Assembly: GCA_031216915.1 (NCBI GenBank) | Contig: CM062292.1 | Coordinates: 70,374,956 to 70,438,955 of the forward strand | Direction: 5' to 3' | DNA from: Pictodentalium vernedei | Lineage: Eukaryota > Mollusca > Scaphopoda > Dentaliida > Dentaliidae | Length of the DNA stretch: 64,000 nucleotides | Shown here: positions 10,461 through 21,177 of the stretch, in pieces | How positions within the stretch are numbered: the stretch's first letter is position 1 | How the letters are laid out: every line of letters begins with the position of its first letter | Program-made: the position numbers and the translations under genes | Notes under the pieces: model-generated | The model's database searches: none | What the model was told of the DNA's origin: nothing | What the model saw: the letters and a program-made list of their open reading frames with translations, nothing else

Positions 10461-10833
10461 AATATATTTATATATATTATATATATTTATTGGGGTTTAA
10501 GGTCACATATTTCTGCACAATGGCTAATCATGACCGTGACAGTTTTACGGGTGGAGGAAGCCGGAGTACCCGGAGAGAACCACCGAGCAACAGCGAGCAA
10601 CTGTCAGCTCCGCAACATACGAACTCCACACAAGCAGGGTTAGCATTGGCTGAAGACAGGTGCACCATCGACGTGCAGTACGCCTTAGTACACAACGTCA
10701 CCGTGCCCCCACGTAGGCAATGGGGGTGAAGTGTCTTGCCCACGGACACAACGCGGTTGCCGCAGGTGGGATTCGAACCGAGGACCTCTCGGCTTGCAGC
10801 CTGCACCTCTACCTACTGAGCCACCGCGCCCCC
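10461..10833 (-). mobile_element. tRNA-headed SINE
   Basis: Same family as 8961-9322: tRNA head with B box GGTTCGAATCC, body GTTGTGTCC and CTGTCTTCAGCCAATGC-like sequence, and a TA/AAATA-rich tail at the low-coordinate end. I see no clear target duplication. The open frames through it are shared by several SINE copies and are not genes. Confidence 0.8.
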
Positions 10834-11080
10834 AATGAGAAGAGAAAGATTATACTTTGGTGTCAGATCATAATAAGTTGATCGAGTTTTAACAAATGAA
10901 CTAACAATTATTTATAATTATTTAGAGTGAACGGACGATTGGTTACGGACAAAATCCGACAGCTTCTGGCGAAATCATTTGTAGGCCAAAATGACGGTCA
11001 CCAAGGTTATATCTATATGCCATTGATTCAATTAATGGTGAGAAAGATTGCTGTCGGTGTGAATATCCGTTACTGCACTT
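10834..11080. other. no recognisable feature
   Basis: Short spacer between the SINE and the family S element. The 72-codon frame at 10927 shows no recognisable domain. Confidence 0.35.
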
Positions 11081-11279
11081 TGATAATATACCAAAAACAT
11101 GATTTTGGAGAGCGTTACGGTTTATTAACGGCCCGACAAGAATGATTAACAGCCAGAGGGTCCATTAACAGCCCGAGACGAAGTCGAGGGCTGTTAACGG
11201 CCCGAAGGCTGTTAATCATTCCTGGAGGGCCGTTGATAAACAGGGACGCCCAATAAAATCTTGTTATTACTATTATTAC
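11081..11279. mobile_element. palindromic element family S, diverged copy
   Basis: GATAATATACC...ACATGATTTTG at the left is mirrored by TTGTTATTACTATTATTAC at the right. Inside, GTTTATTAACGGCCCGACA, GATTAACAGCC and CCCGAGACG pair with their complements. The architecture matches 16801-17001, 33644-33844 and 37527-37727, but here the hairpin arms differ in detail, so this is an older or independent copy. Confidence 0.7.
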
Positions 11280-11417
11280 CACTTCTAAAATGGTTAAATC
11301 CAAAGGTTCTTCATCAAGTTCACTTGATTGTGACATCCCGAGTTTTCGCAATGACATTTAACCAAAACACATGTGTCGTCCGTTTCTAGATAAACAAAAC
11401 GTCTTGTGGTCAATGAC

Positions 11418-14400
11418 ATAATAATAATAACACTTCGGCCGGCCGCTGATTTGTCGCGGTTCTCGTATGAGAAGGCCTTGGTTACCCATGTTCTACCAAC
11501 TGCCTCCCCCTATTCCCGCGCTTCTTCTCTTCTCCCAACACTCGCAGACGAACTGCTTGATGACATCCCTTGCCCCATTCTTCCCAATCTCTTCGATCAG
11601 TATATTAACCCTCTCCTTTGAGTCGCCCCCTAACCACATGTCCTTCATTCTCCCATCCCACTTCTCCATTATACTCCCCGTGAATATTGTTCTTTTAAAC
11701 TGGTATTTTGGGCATTCTATAAGAAAGTGTTCCAGGGTCTCCACCAAGCCCACGTTACACATCTGGCACTCCTTTTCACTGTGTTTCCCAATTTTTCCCC
11801 TCAGCTCCAGGGACCGCGACCTCAGCTTGAACAACAGTGACCCCCCAAAGGTGCCATTAAGGTACTCTTCAAAACCAGGCTTCTCTTTATCACGCAGGGC
11901 ACCCAAAGATCACTTTGATTTGACCCCCTCTCGCCAATTACAGTTGCAATCCTCCATGACCCTTTCTCTGACAATCTTTTTGCCCTGGTTTCCCCAACGT
12001 CAAGGTCCGAGATCTCCATTGAGTAGTTTTCTACTAGCTCCCTCACTTGGATCACCCACCCCGTCTTGATATTTGAGTTGAAAGTTCTCAGGAACATTAC
12101 TTTACACCATCGGCTATCGGGGAGATTTACCAAATAATTAAGATAACCGAGTTTCAATAGGTCTATCCTGTCCTTGATCCTCATCCACCCAAGCTCGCCC
12201 CTGATTGCTTCTAGTGCTGCGGCATTACTCGAGCCTGTTTATCCATCGGCCTGCATCGTTCTGCAGGATTTCCAAGCTCTTAACAGCTGTCTGGTTTAGG
12301 GGTACAACTTCCGTACCGTATGTTATACTTGGCAGACCCACCATTTCCCAAATGGTTTTCCCCACGAAAACCTTATTGAAACTGTTTCTCCCTATAAGTT
12401 TCATTTGGTTAAGGATTCGCTTCCCCTTCAGAATCAATTTATTTGTGTGGTTTCGGTAGATGCCTCTTCCTGTGATGTTTATATTTACCCCCAGGTATTC
12501 ATAGTCACTAGTCTCTCCTACACTAAGAAGTCTACTGCTACCTTCCGGAATGCAGAACTCCCCACTCTCCACCTTCGAGTGGGGTTCACTTTGCGGTCCA
12601 CGGGTATAACTTTGCTCTTGCTTTCATTGAGTTCGAGTCTCCATTTGCTCCCATATTTCCCAACAATTCCCAGCATCTTCTCTAACTCCTCTTCGCTTTC
12701 TGACACTAGCACCATATCGTCTGCAAAAAATAGCCCTGGGATCTTCAAGTCACCAACTGCCACCCCCTCGTCGCTATGCAGGAGTTCATCTCCTAAACCT
12801 TTAATGTACAATGCAAAAAGAATTGGCGAAAGGATACACCCCTGTTTTAGGCCTATCTCCATAGGCACACGTTTTGTTGTAATGTTACCCAGGCTAAGTT
12901 CGCTCTGTACATCTTTATATAATGCTTTCATAACCCCAACAAACTCGCCCCCAAAGCCCAGAGCCTCCAGCTTGCGCCACATACCCTCCCTCCATACTCT
13001 ATCGTATGCCTTTCTAACATCCAAAAAGGCCATGAACATCTTTTTCTTTTTTGCTTTCGCGGATTCTCTCATTTGGGATAGCGTGAAAAGATGGTCAGTG
13101 ACTCTCCTTCCCTTCCTGAAGCCATTCTGGATTTCTCCCAAAAAACCCTTCTCCTCAATCATCTCCTCTAATCTCCCATACAGGACTTTACAAAAGACTT
13201 TTCCAATGTTGCTGCTGACAGAGATCCCTCGATAGTTGTCCAAGACGTCTTTTTCCCCCTTTTGTGAATAAATGTCACTTTACTTTCCCTCCACTCCTTT
13301 GGGACCTCTTGTTCTTCTATGGCTAAATTGAATAGGGCAGTTAGGCTTTCCAAGAGTTCCTCTCCCCCTTTTTGATAAACTCGTTAGGAATTTCGTCCAC
13401 CCCTCCCGCTTTTCCATTCCTCAATTTTTAGATCACCCTTCGCACCTCCTCAGTTTTGATTTCGCTGCACACGAAGTCCGAGAGATTTTCCTCGACCTGG
13501 TTCGGACACTCCGGTGGGTTCCCCATGCCCCATCGCTTATCGTTTACCTTTTCCCAGTGCTTGACTAGTTCTAATGCGATTTGATCTCGCTCTTCTGTAA
13601 CTCTGCCATCTACTTTAATGCTCTGTTGGTTATTCCCTTTGTTACGTTTGTTCACCCATTTCCAAAATACGCTCGAACTCGACCCCCCTGTCGTTCTTAT
13701 CGTCCTCATAAGACTGCTATTTCGCACTCTCCGGTTGTCGTCTTTAATCTTGTTTACTTTATTTCGTGCTTGTTGGTATACTTCCTTTCCTACCATGGCC
13801 TCATTGCTTTCCACCCCCTTAAGTTTTCTACGTCTCCTGTATGCAGCACATTTAGCTTTTCTAACCTTTATGGCCCTTTTCAGTTCTTCGTTCACTCTGT
13901 ACCCAAGTTCCCGTGTTGGCACCCTAATCTTTCCTACACTTTCTTTCCCTGCCTCCACTAGGCTCGCAACTATGGCGTCGGCCATCTTCTGGACACTACC
14001 CCCCTTGTGTACGGCTGCAAGCTTTGGTTTCAGTTTTTCTTCGAACTTCGCCCAGTCGGCATCCTTTTTGAGTTCCCAAATCTCCTTGAAGCTTCCTTTC
14101 CTTTTCTCTGGGTTTTTGGCCCTCATCGTCACTGTAATCAAGTTGTGATCACTATCCAACTCCATTTTGCCATCATCATCCACGTCTACCCTTACCACCT
14201 CCCTCCATAAATTCATATCTGTGAGAATGTAGTCAATTATTGATTTTCTGTCGTTTCTCTCCCAGGTCCATTTCCCCTTACATCCAGCGTCCCTGTTCAG
14301 AATCTTCAGACCGAGCTCATTTGTGAAGTTCAACAGCTTCCTTCCATTCCTGTTGACTTTCTTGTCCCCACCCTCTATGCCTTCTTCCTTGTCACCTATG

Positions 14401-14905
14401 TGTCCATTAAAGTCGCCCATCAGAATTATACCGAGCCCCCTGTTTTCTAGTTCAGTGATATTGGACCTTAGTGTTGAGTATATCGAGTCATTCCACTCGG
14501 GTTTACTTCCCTCTACCGCACAGTACACAATCCCAAGGGCAATACTTTTGTTTCTCAGACTGATCTTTACCCATCCAATTTCTTTTGACACATCAGCCGA
14601 GGTGATGATATCTTCCAGATCTGTAATCAGCGACGGTTTTAAATCCTCTTTAATGTACATGCCTACCCCCCCCCCCCCCCTTTTTCTGGCCTTCCGTTCG
14701 CACTACACCTATCCACACACACCCGCTTACTTGATCTACCCGTTCCTCGTGTCTTACCCACGTCTCGCTTAAGCCCATGACATCAAACTCCTCTGCCTCG
14801 ATCAATGTAGCAATTTCACTTACTTTCCGGTGGAGACCCTGGATGTTGCTATAACCCACTTTCAGGGTACTGAGGTTCATTGGCTTTCGCCTACTGGGCC
14901 CATTG
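11418..14905 (-). mobile_element. LINE A: CR1-group LINE, ORF1 absent, ORF2 broken
   Basis: On the minus strand a LINE ORF2 begins near 14880 (LSTLKVGYSNIQGLHRKV) and runs to a 3' tail of AATAATAAT at 11418-11430. Endonuclease motifs are clear: GLSETW, LMGDFNGHIGD, KWTWERNDRKSIIDYILTD, SDHNLITV. The RT core shows AFLDVRKAYDRVW, GLKQGCILSPILFALY and FFADDMVL. The C-terminus carries CQMC...ETLEHFLIEC, a zinc knuckle. The reading frame is interrupted about six times, including at a C-run near 14667-14680 and a stop after EEVRRVI near 13428. The 5' end stops at the start of ORF2, so ORF1 is missing. It is the same clade as LINE C but a different subfamily. Confidence 0.85.
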
Positions 14906-15096
14906 TTTTCTGATCATGATAGCTTAATTTAAATATTTTTGTTTGCCACGAAAAATTGGCCTCTCCCGAAATCTACTGACAGAAACCTACCGTAATGAAT
15001 TAATTACACTCACCCTGACAATTCGAATGCTTCATCACTGAATTGATGGGGAAATCACACAAGTTTCACGTGTTTTTTTTAACATTCATTGTATTC

Positions 15097-16585
15097 GTAT
15101 ACAGATGTGCAAAGCCAACTCAGTCTAGGGAGTATCACTACAAAACGAGTCCCTATGGATATAGGCCTCAAGCAGGGGTGTATCTTTTCACCGATTTTGT
15201 TTGCATTGTATGTTAAAGATTTAGGGGACGAACTAATTCAGAGTGCGGAGGGGGTAAATGTTGGAGACATAAAGATACCAGGCTTATTCTTTGCGGACGA
15301 CATGGTGTTAATGTCTAGAACTGAACAGGGGCTAGAGAAACTGCTGGAAATTGTTGGTAGATATGGGAACACTTGGCGGCTCGAACTAAATGAAAATAAA
15401 AGCAAGGTAATACCCGTTGGACGCAAGGTAGATATGACGAAGAGATGGAGAGTGGGGGAGTTCTCAATCCCCGAAGGGGAAAGCAAACAAATCACTGTAG
15501 GAGAAACGGGAGAGTATGAGTATCTAGGGGTAAGCATAAATATAACGGGAAGAGGGGTGTACAGAAATTACTCAGCCAAACTGATTCTGAAGGGGAAAAG
15601 AATTCTGAACCAACTACAACTTTTAGGGAAAAATAGTTTCAATTAGGTCTTTGTGGGGAAAACACTGTGGGAGAGGGTGGGTTTACCAAGTATAACGTAT
15701 GGCACGGACGTGATTCCATTAAACCAAACCGTTATTAAGAAGTTGGAAAGTACTCAGAATGATGCCGGTAGATGGATAACAGGGTCGAGTAATGCTGCAG
15801 CTTTGGAAGCAGTAAGGGGGGAGCTTGGGTGGATGAAAATCAAGGACAGGGTAGATTTGGGAAAACTGTGTTACTTTAACTACCTGAGAAACCTGCCTGA
15901 CAACCGGTGGTGCAAATTGATGCTCGATACCATTTGGAATTCTAATATAGAAACGGGGTGGTCAAAACATGTGAGGGAACTAATGGACAATTACTCTATA
16001 GAGGTCACAAACATAGAAGTAGGAATGAAAGAAGGCAAACGGTTTGTCAAAGAGAGAGTCATGGAAGACTGCAATCGAAACTGGCGAGCAGGGGTTAGCG
16101 TGAAAAGATCACTGCAGGGGTTACAATATAAAGAAAAGCCAGCTTTTGAGAAGTACCTAGATGGCACCTTTGGAGGGTCACTGCTGTTCAAACTGAGATC
16201 AAGATCACTGGAGCTTCGGGGAAAAATTGGGAGAGATGGGGAAAAGGGATGCCAAATGTGCCACTCTGGAGTAGTGGAGACCCTGGAACATTTTCTCTTG
16301 GAATGCCCACAGTATATACCTCATAGAATAAAATTTACTGGAAGAATAATGCAGAAGTGGGGTGAAGAAACAAAGGATAGATGGCTGAAGGGGGACACGA
16401 GGGAGAGGGTAGGAATGCTTATTGAAGAAATTGAAAAAGAGGAAGTGAGGGACACTATTAAGCAGTTTATATCTGAATGCTGGGAGGAGAGGAGGGGAAG
16501 AGGGGGTGGGGTGCAGGGGGAATGATGGCCTTCTCTTATGAGGACCGCGACAAATCAGCGGCTGGCCAAAGAGTTATTATTATTG
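15097..16585 (+). mobile_element. LINE B: 5'-truncated CR1-group LINE
   Basis: Nearly identical to the last 1.49 kb of LINE C (29483-30970): C-terminal RT with FFADDMVLMS, the linker, the zinc knuckle CQMCHSGVVETLEHFLLEC and the 3' tail AGAGTTATTATTATT. One in-frame stop near 15645 splits two open frames (15089-15646 and 15653-16525). A five-base filler (TATTC) sits at the 5' join. X2 and X3 read straight through the site as TTAACATTCATTGCAGTTAA, so they are pre-insertion alleles. Any target duplication is limited to ATTG and is ambiguous with the tail. Confidence 0.9.
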
Positions 16586-16800
16586 CAGTTAAGCGCGTTT
16601 CATCATCTCGGAACCAGTGGCGCGTTTGATATGACGGATTACATAAACTATAACCGGAGCCGAGGCGTTTTCGAAATATTTATCTGGAGGCGGGCCGTTA
16701 ACCAGGTTAACACACAACTTCCGGTTTGAGACGGCGCATTATACACTTTTACCGTAAAGGTAAAATTGTTTTAATCTGCTAAAGAACGCCCTGTGAAGTG

Positions 16801-17001
16801 GTAATAATATAACAATAACATGACTTTGGAGGGCATTGTGGTTTATTAACGGCCCAACAGGTGTGAATAACAGCCCGACAGCTTTAAAAAGGCCCGAGAC
16901 GTAGTCGAGGGCCGTTAATAAGCTGAAGGGCTGTTATTCACACCTGTTGGGCCGTTAATAAACAACAAGGCCCGACAAAGTCATGTTATTACTATTATTA
17001 C
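16801..17001. mobile_element. palindromic element family S
   Basis: Terminal inverted repeats GTAATAATA...ATAACATGACTTTG and the complementary CAAAGTCATGTTATTAC. The hairpin arms contain TTTATTAACGGCCCAACAGG, TGTGAATAACAGCCC and GGCCCGAGACG, centred on the TAGTCGAGGGCC region. No coding. Exact counterparts lie at 33644-33844 and 37527-37727. Confidence 0.8.
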
Positions 17002-17095
17002 TCTTGCGATTCTGAGAAAGTTTTGACCCTGTACCTTACATGGCAGCTACAAACAGCCAATTGGTCTTCATTCAATTCGCTTGATTGAGACATGT

Positions 17096-17347
17096 TTAAC
17101 CCTTTACCTAACATGAAAAGCAGACGTCACTTGCAAAAAAAATTCTTAATTAACTAATTTCTTTAATTTTTTGTCTCAAAAACATAGGCTATGAACCCTC
17201 ACTGGAACGAGCTCGACGGGCTCGTTCCAATGATGGCTCATTTTTTATGTTTTTGAGACAAAAAAGGAAAAAAATAATGAAATTTAATTGACGATTTTTG
17301 AGAATAGCGCTGGCCGGTTTTGGCCGTTTCGTTGTGTAAAGAGTTAA
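17096..17347. mobile_element. piggyBac-like MITE family P in X1
   Basis: TTAA-bounded, ends CCCTTTACC and GTAAAGAG, reversed relative to the 1221 copy. The hairpin core AACGAGCTCGACGGGCTCGTT is intact, but one arm in X1 has lost part of the TCATAACCTATG motif still present in X2 and X3. Confidence 0.8.
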
Positions 17348-17794
17348 CGTTTTCAATTTTGGCAGATGATATTATCGTCTTTCTCAAACAAACTGGTGTC
17401 ACATGATTATCACATGATCAGCACCGGTACTCTTTCAATTGCAACGAAGTTAGAAAACTTAAAAACAAAGCCAATATTTACCGCTTTTAAGTCAGGAATA
17501 AAGGCTTAAAATGTCTTCAGACTTACTTACTATATACAGCTGCTTGTTCTTATGGGACTAACTTTGCTGGACATTTTAAATATTTAATAATTTAAATGAA
17601 AATCATATTGTTTACTAATTGAAACCATTTCTGGAAACTGTTTCCATTTTAGAGTGTACGACAGCGAGGAACAAAAGCCGCTTGAGGTGTCGGGCTGTTA
17701 ATGAGATGTTCAACTCATTAACGGCCCGACAGATCACGCGACTTTGTAAGCTGAGCGTTACGTTCTTGTGATGCCCTGTTAAACTTTGTTAATG

Positions 17795-18540
17795 TACTAG
17801 GGAACTTTTTGAAACTGAATGCAGATAAAACCGAAGTTATCTACATTGGACTTCCAAACCAACTTTCAAAGCTTTCCTGTGTTCATCCTAATTTCAATGG
17901 TCACTTAATCTCTCCATCGACTGTAGTGCGGAACCTGGGGTACTTCATGGATGAAAATCTCTCTGGTGACAGTTACGTCACACAGGTGTGCCGAAATTCA
18001 TATCATCATCTGCGGAATATCAGCAGGGTTCGATCTGTGGTTGAGGAGGAGAATCTCTTGTCACCAGTAGACTAGATTACTGCAACTCCCTGCTTGTTGG
18101 TTGCAAACAATCAACGATCAAAAGGCTGCAGCTCGTTCAAAATTGTGGAGCCAGAGTAATAACTCGACAACGGAAATCGCAGCACATCAGTCCTATTCTC
18201 TCTCAGCTTCATTGGTTGCCGGTAGAGGAAAGGATTGAACACAAAATACTTCTCCTAACATACAAAGCACTCAATGGTCTGGCTCCCGATTATCTCAGTT
18301 GCCTGATACACTCCTAGACACCATCCCGTCCCCTACGCTCGTCGAGTTCGAATCTGCTGTCTTTCAAACTGGGAAGTCTTGTTAGTGCGGGTGACCGACC
18401 ATTCTCTGTCGCAAGCCCATCTCTTTGGAATAGACTTCCGGAACATCTGAAGGTGCCACAGACACCTGAATTGTTTAAAAAGGCACTCAAAACTTATCTT
18501 TTACCCGCACTTTTGTGAAGCATTGAAGAGTTACCGTCAT

Positions 18541-18541
<1 letters not shown>
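17795..18541 (+). mobile_element. L2-type LINE 3' fragment
   Basis: Translation gives LNADKTEVIYIGLP, VVRNLGYFMDENL, CRNSYHHLRNISRVRS, then in the next frame [29 protein letters not shown] and [20 protein letters not shown], ending LWNRLPEHLKVPQTPELFKK. This is the classic L2/CR1 RT C-terminus. The 5' part is missing and one frameshift interrupts the frame. The element ends at the GT tract, which likely began as its 3' tail. The same fragment lies at about 34630-35390 and 38515-39270. Confidence 0.85.

Positions 18542-18613
<72 letters not shown>
18542..18613. repeat. (GT)n microsatellite
   Basis: About 36 GT units directly after the L2 fragment and directly before the 3' end of PLE1. Corresponding tracts lie at about 35391-35485 and 39271-39361, with different lengths. 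Confidence 0.95.
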
Positions 18614-18616
<3 letters not shown>

Positions 18617-18804
18617 AGGTTAAAAAATCGCACTGGCACAGACATTTCCTACTGAAACGTTTTTTTCTTTTAATATGCCGCCGAAAAATATTGTTTTCAT
18701 TTACTGAACCCTGATGGGTTTTAAAAGATGACAAAAAATTACATAAAATTGATTTAAACTAAGTGATGAGCTTAGGAACTGGTTAAACTGACTGGCAAAA
18801 ATTG

Positions 18805-21177
18805 TTATTCATTGATGGGCTCTAATTTAGTCCTTACAAGGATGTTACGCAAGCTTTTGTTTTTCTTATAGGCGATGACAGGTCGAAGATTCAAAGGTTC
18901 ATTTAATTTAGCATTGGTAAAATTGAATTCATCTTTTAACATTTTTGCTATTTTGATATTCATTCTGTTGTACGTTAAAGTGAAAGGAATGATGGACCTC
19001 CTTTCGCATTCGCCCTCTGATATGTTCATACCAAATGGCCAGAGGGTTTGAAGCGTATTGATCCAAAAAGCTTCACGTTTTTTTCTAAATTCATCCGTTT
19101 CTTCTAATGTGTCTTTAATTGGTGGTTGTTCAATAGGATGGATTTCGAAATCGTCCAAAGAATGGCCAGGAAGGTTAAAATGTTGTGCTACTGGGGCATC
19201 AGCTTTATGTTTTATATCCTGTTTGTGTCTAGTAGCACGTTCTCGAAAAGGATTTTGACTTTGACCAACATACTGTTTCCGACATCGCTTACAAGTGATA
19301 AGGTAAATAATGTTTGGTGAATCACAATGGAGGGGGTTACGGATCTGATAATGATTTTTCGTTTGTTCGGAGGAAAATTCCTCTTTCTGATCAGGCATAA
19401 AAGTATGCAGTCTACAACGAGGCTTTTTGCAATTAAATACCGCGCCACTACCATTCTGCAACGGTCTGTTGTGTTCAATCTTCAGTGGTTCGAAATCGGT
19501 AGTTTCAGCTGGACTTTCGAGCTTTTTCAGGGTTTGGGATTTCAGGCTACGCAAGAGGCGCAGCGAGTACCCTCTCGATCTGAGGGCGCCAAATAGAGTA
19601 GAACAAGCCTCATTGAAATTTACCTTATCACTTGAATTGCGATGGAAACGAATGAGTTGTGATTTGATGGTACCTTTAAATGTATGTTGAGGATGAAATG
19701 ATTTTGTGTGCAACAATTGATGTGAATCAGTTGGTTTAAAATACACTTTATAATCTAAATGACCGGACGCCTGAAATTGCTTGCCTTTATACACGGTCAC
19801 ATCTAGAAAATCAACAGAATTTTCACTGATAGTAGCTTTCAATTTAATATTTGGATCGTGATTGTTCAAAATTTCTAAAAATTCATCAAAATCTTCTTTT
19901 GAATGTTCCCAAATAATAAAAATGTCATCTAAATACCTGAGATATACGAGAGGATGCTTTGCACATTTGCTTAAGGCATTTTCCTCCCATTCCGCTACAT
20001 AAATGCTTGCAAAATTAGGACTGAATCTTTTGCCCATAGGACAACCCATTATTTGTAGAAAATATTCTCCATTGAATTGAAAGTCATTACCTTTTAAGCT
20101 CAGCTCTAAAAGATCCAAAATTTGTTCATCCGGACGTTTCGCATCCGGATATTTTTCAAATGCATTTTTAACTGATTTAACACCTTTATCAATATCAATG
20201 TTCGTATACATACTGTCGATATCCAAAGTAGCCAGAATTGCATTTTTCGATATTTTCAATTTCGAAATTTTTGACAGGAAATCCTGTGTATTTTTTAGAT
20301 AGCTCGTATGTCTATTTGCTATAGGTTTCAGATGATAATCAATTAATTCCGAGATCGCATAAGATTCCGAATTACAATCTGATACAATTGGCCTCCCGGG
20401 TGGAGTTAAGTCATCCGTCCATGAAGAACGGTCCTTGTGGATCTTTGGTAGGATATAAAATTGTCTTGTTTGAGCACTGAGCTTAGCTGTTAAATATTTC
20501 AATTGTTTTTTGGTAATGTGACCTTCGTCGAGGAGAAATTTTAAGATCTTATTGAATTTTTCGTTATTACTAGGCCAAATAAGTGAATCTATTTTCTTAT
20601 AATGTTTAGTATTGCTGAGTTGTCTCATGGCTTCCTTTATATAATTATCCCGAGATAGAACAACTACCGACCCACCTTTGTCGGCTGGTTTAATTACTAA
20701 TTTCTTATTTTTTCGAAGTTTCGTGAGGGCTCTCCGTTCACCAGCTGTTAAATTGTCTTTATCGGAGAGTATGTTCATGCTGAACACCTTTTGGATGATT
20801 CGTTTGCTAGCCTCAATAATTTCGGGATCTACTTCACTATCTGGAGGTGACCAACCAGATGATTCTGTAAAAGGAAGTTTCCGGCCGCTGGAGTTTCTAA
20901 AGCGGTCTGCTAATTTCATTTGCCTAAGAAAATTACAGTTGTATGATGGTAAATTTGTTTGGTTATCAGTTTTAGGCTTTGGTGCTGGTACAAAAGTTAA
21001 ACCGCGATCTAAAAGAGATTTCTCTTGGGTTGTTAGGTCATTGGTGCCAGACAGGTTAACCACATTAGTTCCTAATCCCACATCTGTTAGGCGGCTGTTA
21101 CCTTTGCCTTTACTTAGTTTAAATTTAGGTGGTTCAACCAGTAATCGTACATAATATTGGCGGTTCTCGTGGTCCAA
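18805..21177 (-). CDS. Penelope-like reverse transcriptase with GIY-YIG endonuclease
   Basis: 790 codons. The N-terminal part has KLVIKPADKGGSVVVLSRDN, a Penelope signature. The RT fingers and palm follow: FYILPKIHKD, PPGRPIVSDCNS, ILATLDIDSMYTNI (first catalytic Asp), MGCPMGKRFSPNFASIYVAE and LRYLDDIFIIW (YLDD-type active site). The thumb shows KSFHPQHTFKGTIKSQLIRF and RGYSLRLLRSL. A Cys-containing linker (CKKPRCRLHTF) leads to the GIY-YIG nuclease: IIYLITCKRCRKQYVGQSQN, RERATRHKQDIKH and a C-terminal FWINTLQTLWPFGMN. It should copy element RNA at a nicked genomic end. The first Met is not clearly conserved, so the start is approximate. The frame is open throughout, unlike the copies at 24-25 kb and 36 kb. 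Confidence 0.93.
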   Translation of the reverse strand: MDHENRQYYVRLLVEPPKFKLSKGKGNSRLTDVGLGTNVVNLSGTNDLTTQEKSLLDRGLTFVPAPKPKTDNQTNLPSYNCNFLRQMKLADRFRNSSGRKLPFTESSGWSPPDSEVDPEIIEASKRIIQKVFSMNILSDKDNLTAGERRALTKLRKNKKLVIKPADKGGSVVVLSRDNYIKEAMRQLSNTKHYKKIDSLIWPSNNEKFNKILKFLLDEGHITKKQLKYLTAKLSAQTRQFYILPKIHKDRSSWTDDLTPPGRPIVSDCNSESYAISELIDYHLKPIANRHTSYLKNTQDFLSKISKLKISKNAILATLDIDSMYTNIDIDKGVKSVKNAFEKYPDAKRPDEQILDLLELSLKGNDFQFNGEYFLQIMGCPMGKRFSPNFASIYVAEWEENALSKCAKHPLVYLRYLDDIFIIWEHSKEDFDEFLEILNNHDPNIKLKATISENSVDFLDVTVYKGKQFQASGHLDYKVYFKPTDSHQLLHTKSFHPQHTFKGTIKSQLIRFHRNSSDKVNFNEACSTLFGALRSRGYSLRLLRSLKSQTLKKLESPAETTDFEPLKIEHNRPLQNGSGAVFNCKKPRCRLHTFMPDQKEEFSSEQTKNHYQIRNPLHCDSPNIIYLITCKRCRKQYVGQSQNPFRERATRHKQDIKHKADAPVAQHFNLPGHSLDDFEIHPIEQPPIKDTLEETDEFRKKREAFWINTLQTLWPFGMNISEGECERRSIIPFTLTYNRMNIKIAKMLKDEFNFTNAKLNEPLNLRPVIAYKKNKSLRNILVRTKLEPINE

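Larger units (their letters stand above)
14906..18541. repeat. segment X1, first copy of duplicated unit
   Basis: This stretch, minus the LINE B insertion at 15097-16585, recurs at 33241-35390 (X2) and, from 14958 onward, at 37178-39270 (X3). All copies share GCCTCTCCCGAAATCTACTG, CAGTTAAGCGCGTTTCATC, one family S hairpin element, one family P MITE and an L2-type LINE 3' fragment ending in a GT tract. Copies differ by scattered substitutions and small indels, implying recent duplication. Confidence 0.85.

Noticed and set aside
10380-10806. overlapping 87-92 codon frames in both directions
   Set aside because: They are shared among SINE copies and lie across the SINE body and head.
12405-13235. 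276-codon plus-strand frame in LINE A
   Set aside because: It is the complement of the LINE A reverse-transcriptase region on the minus strand.
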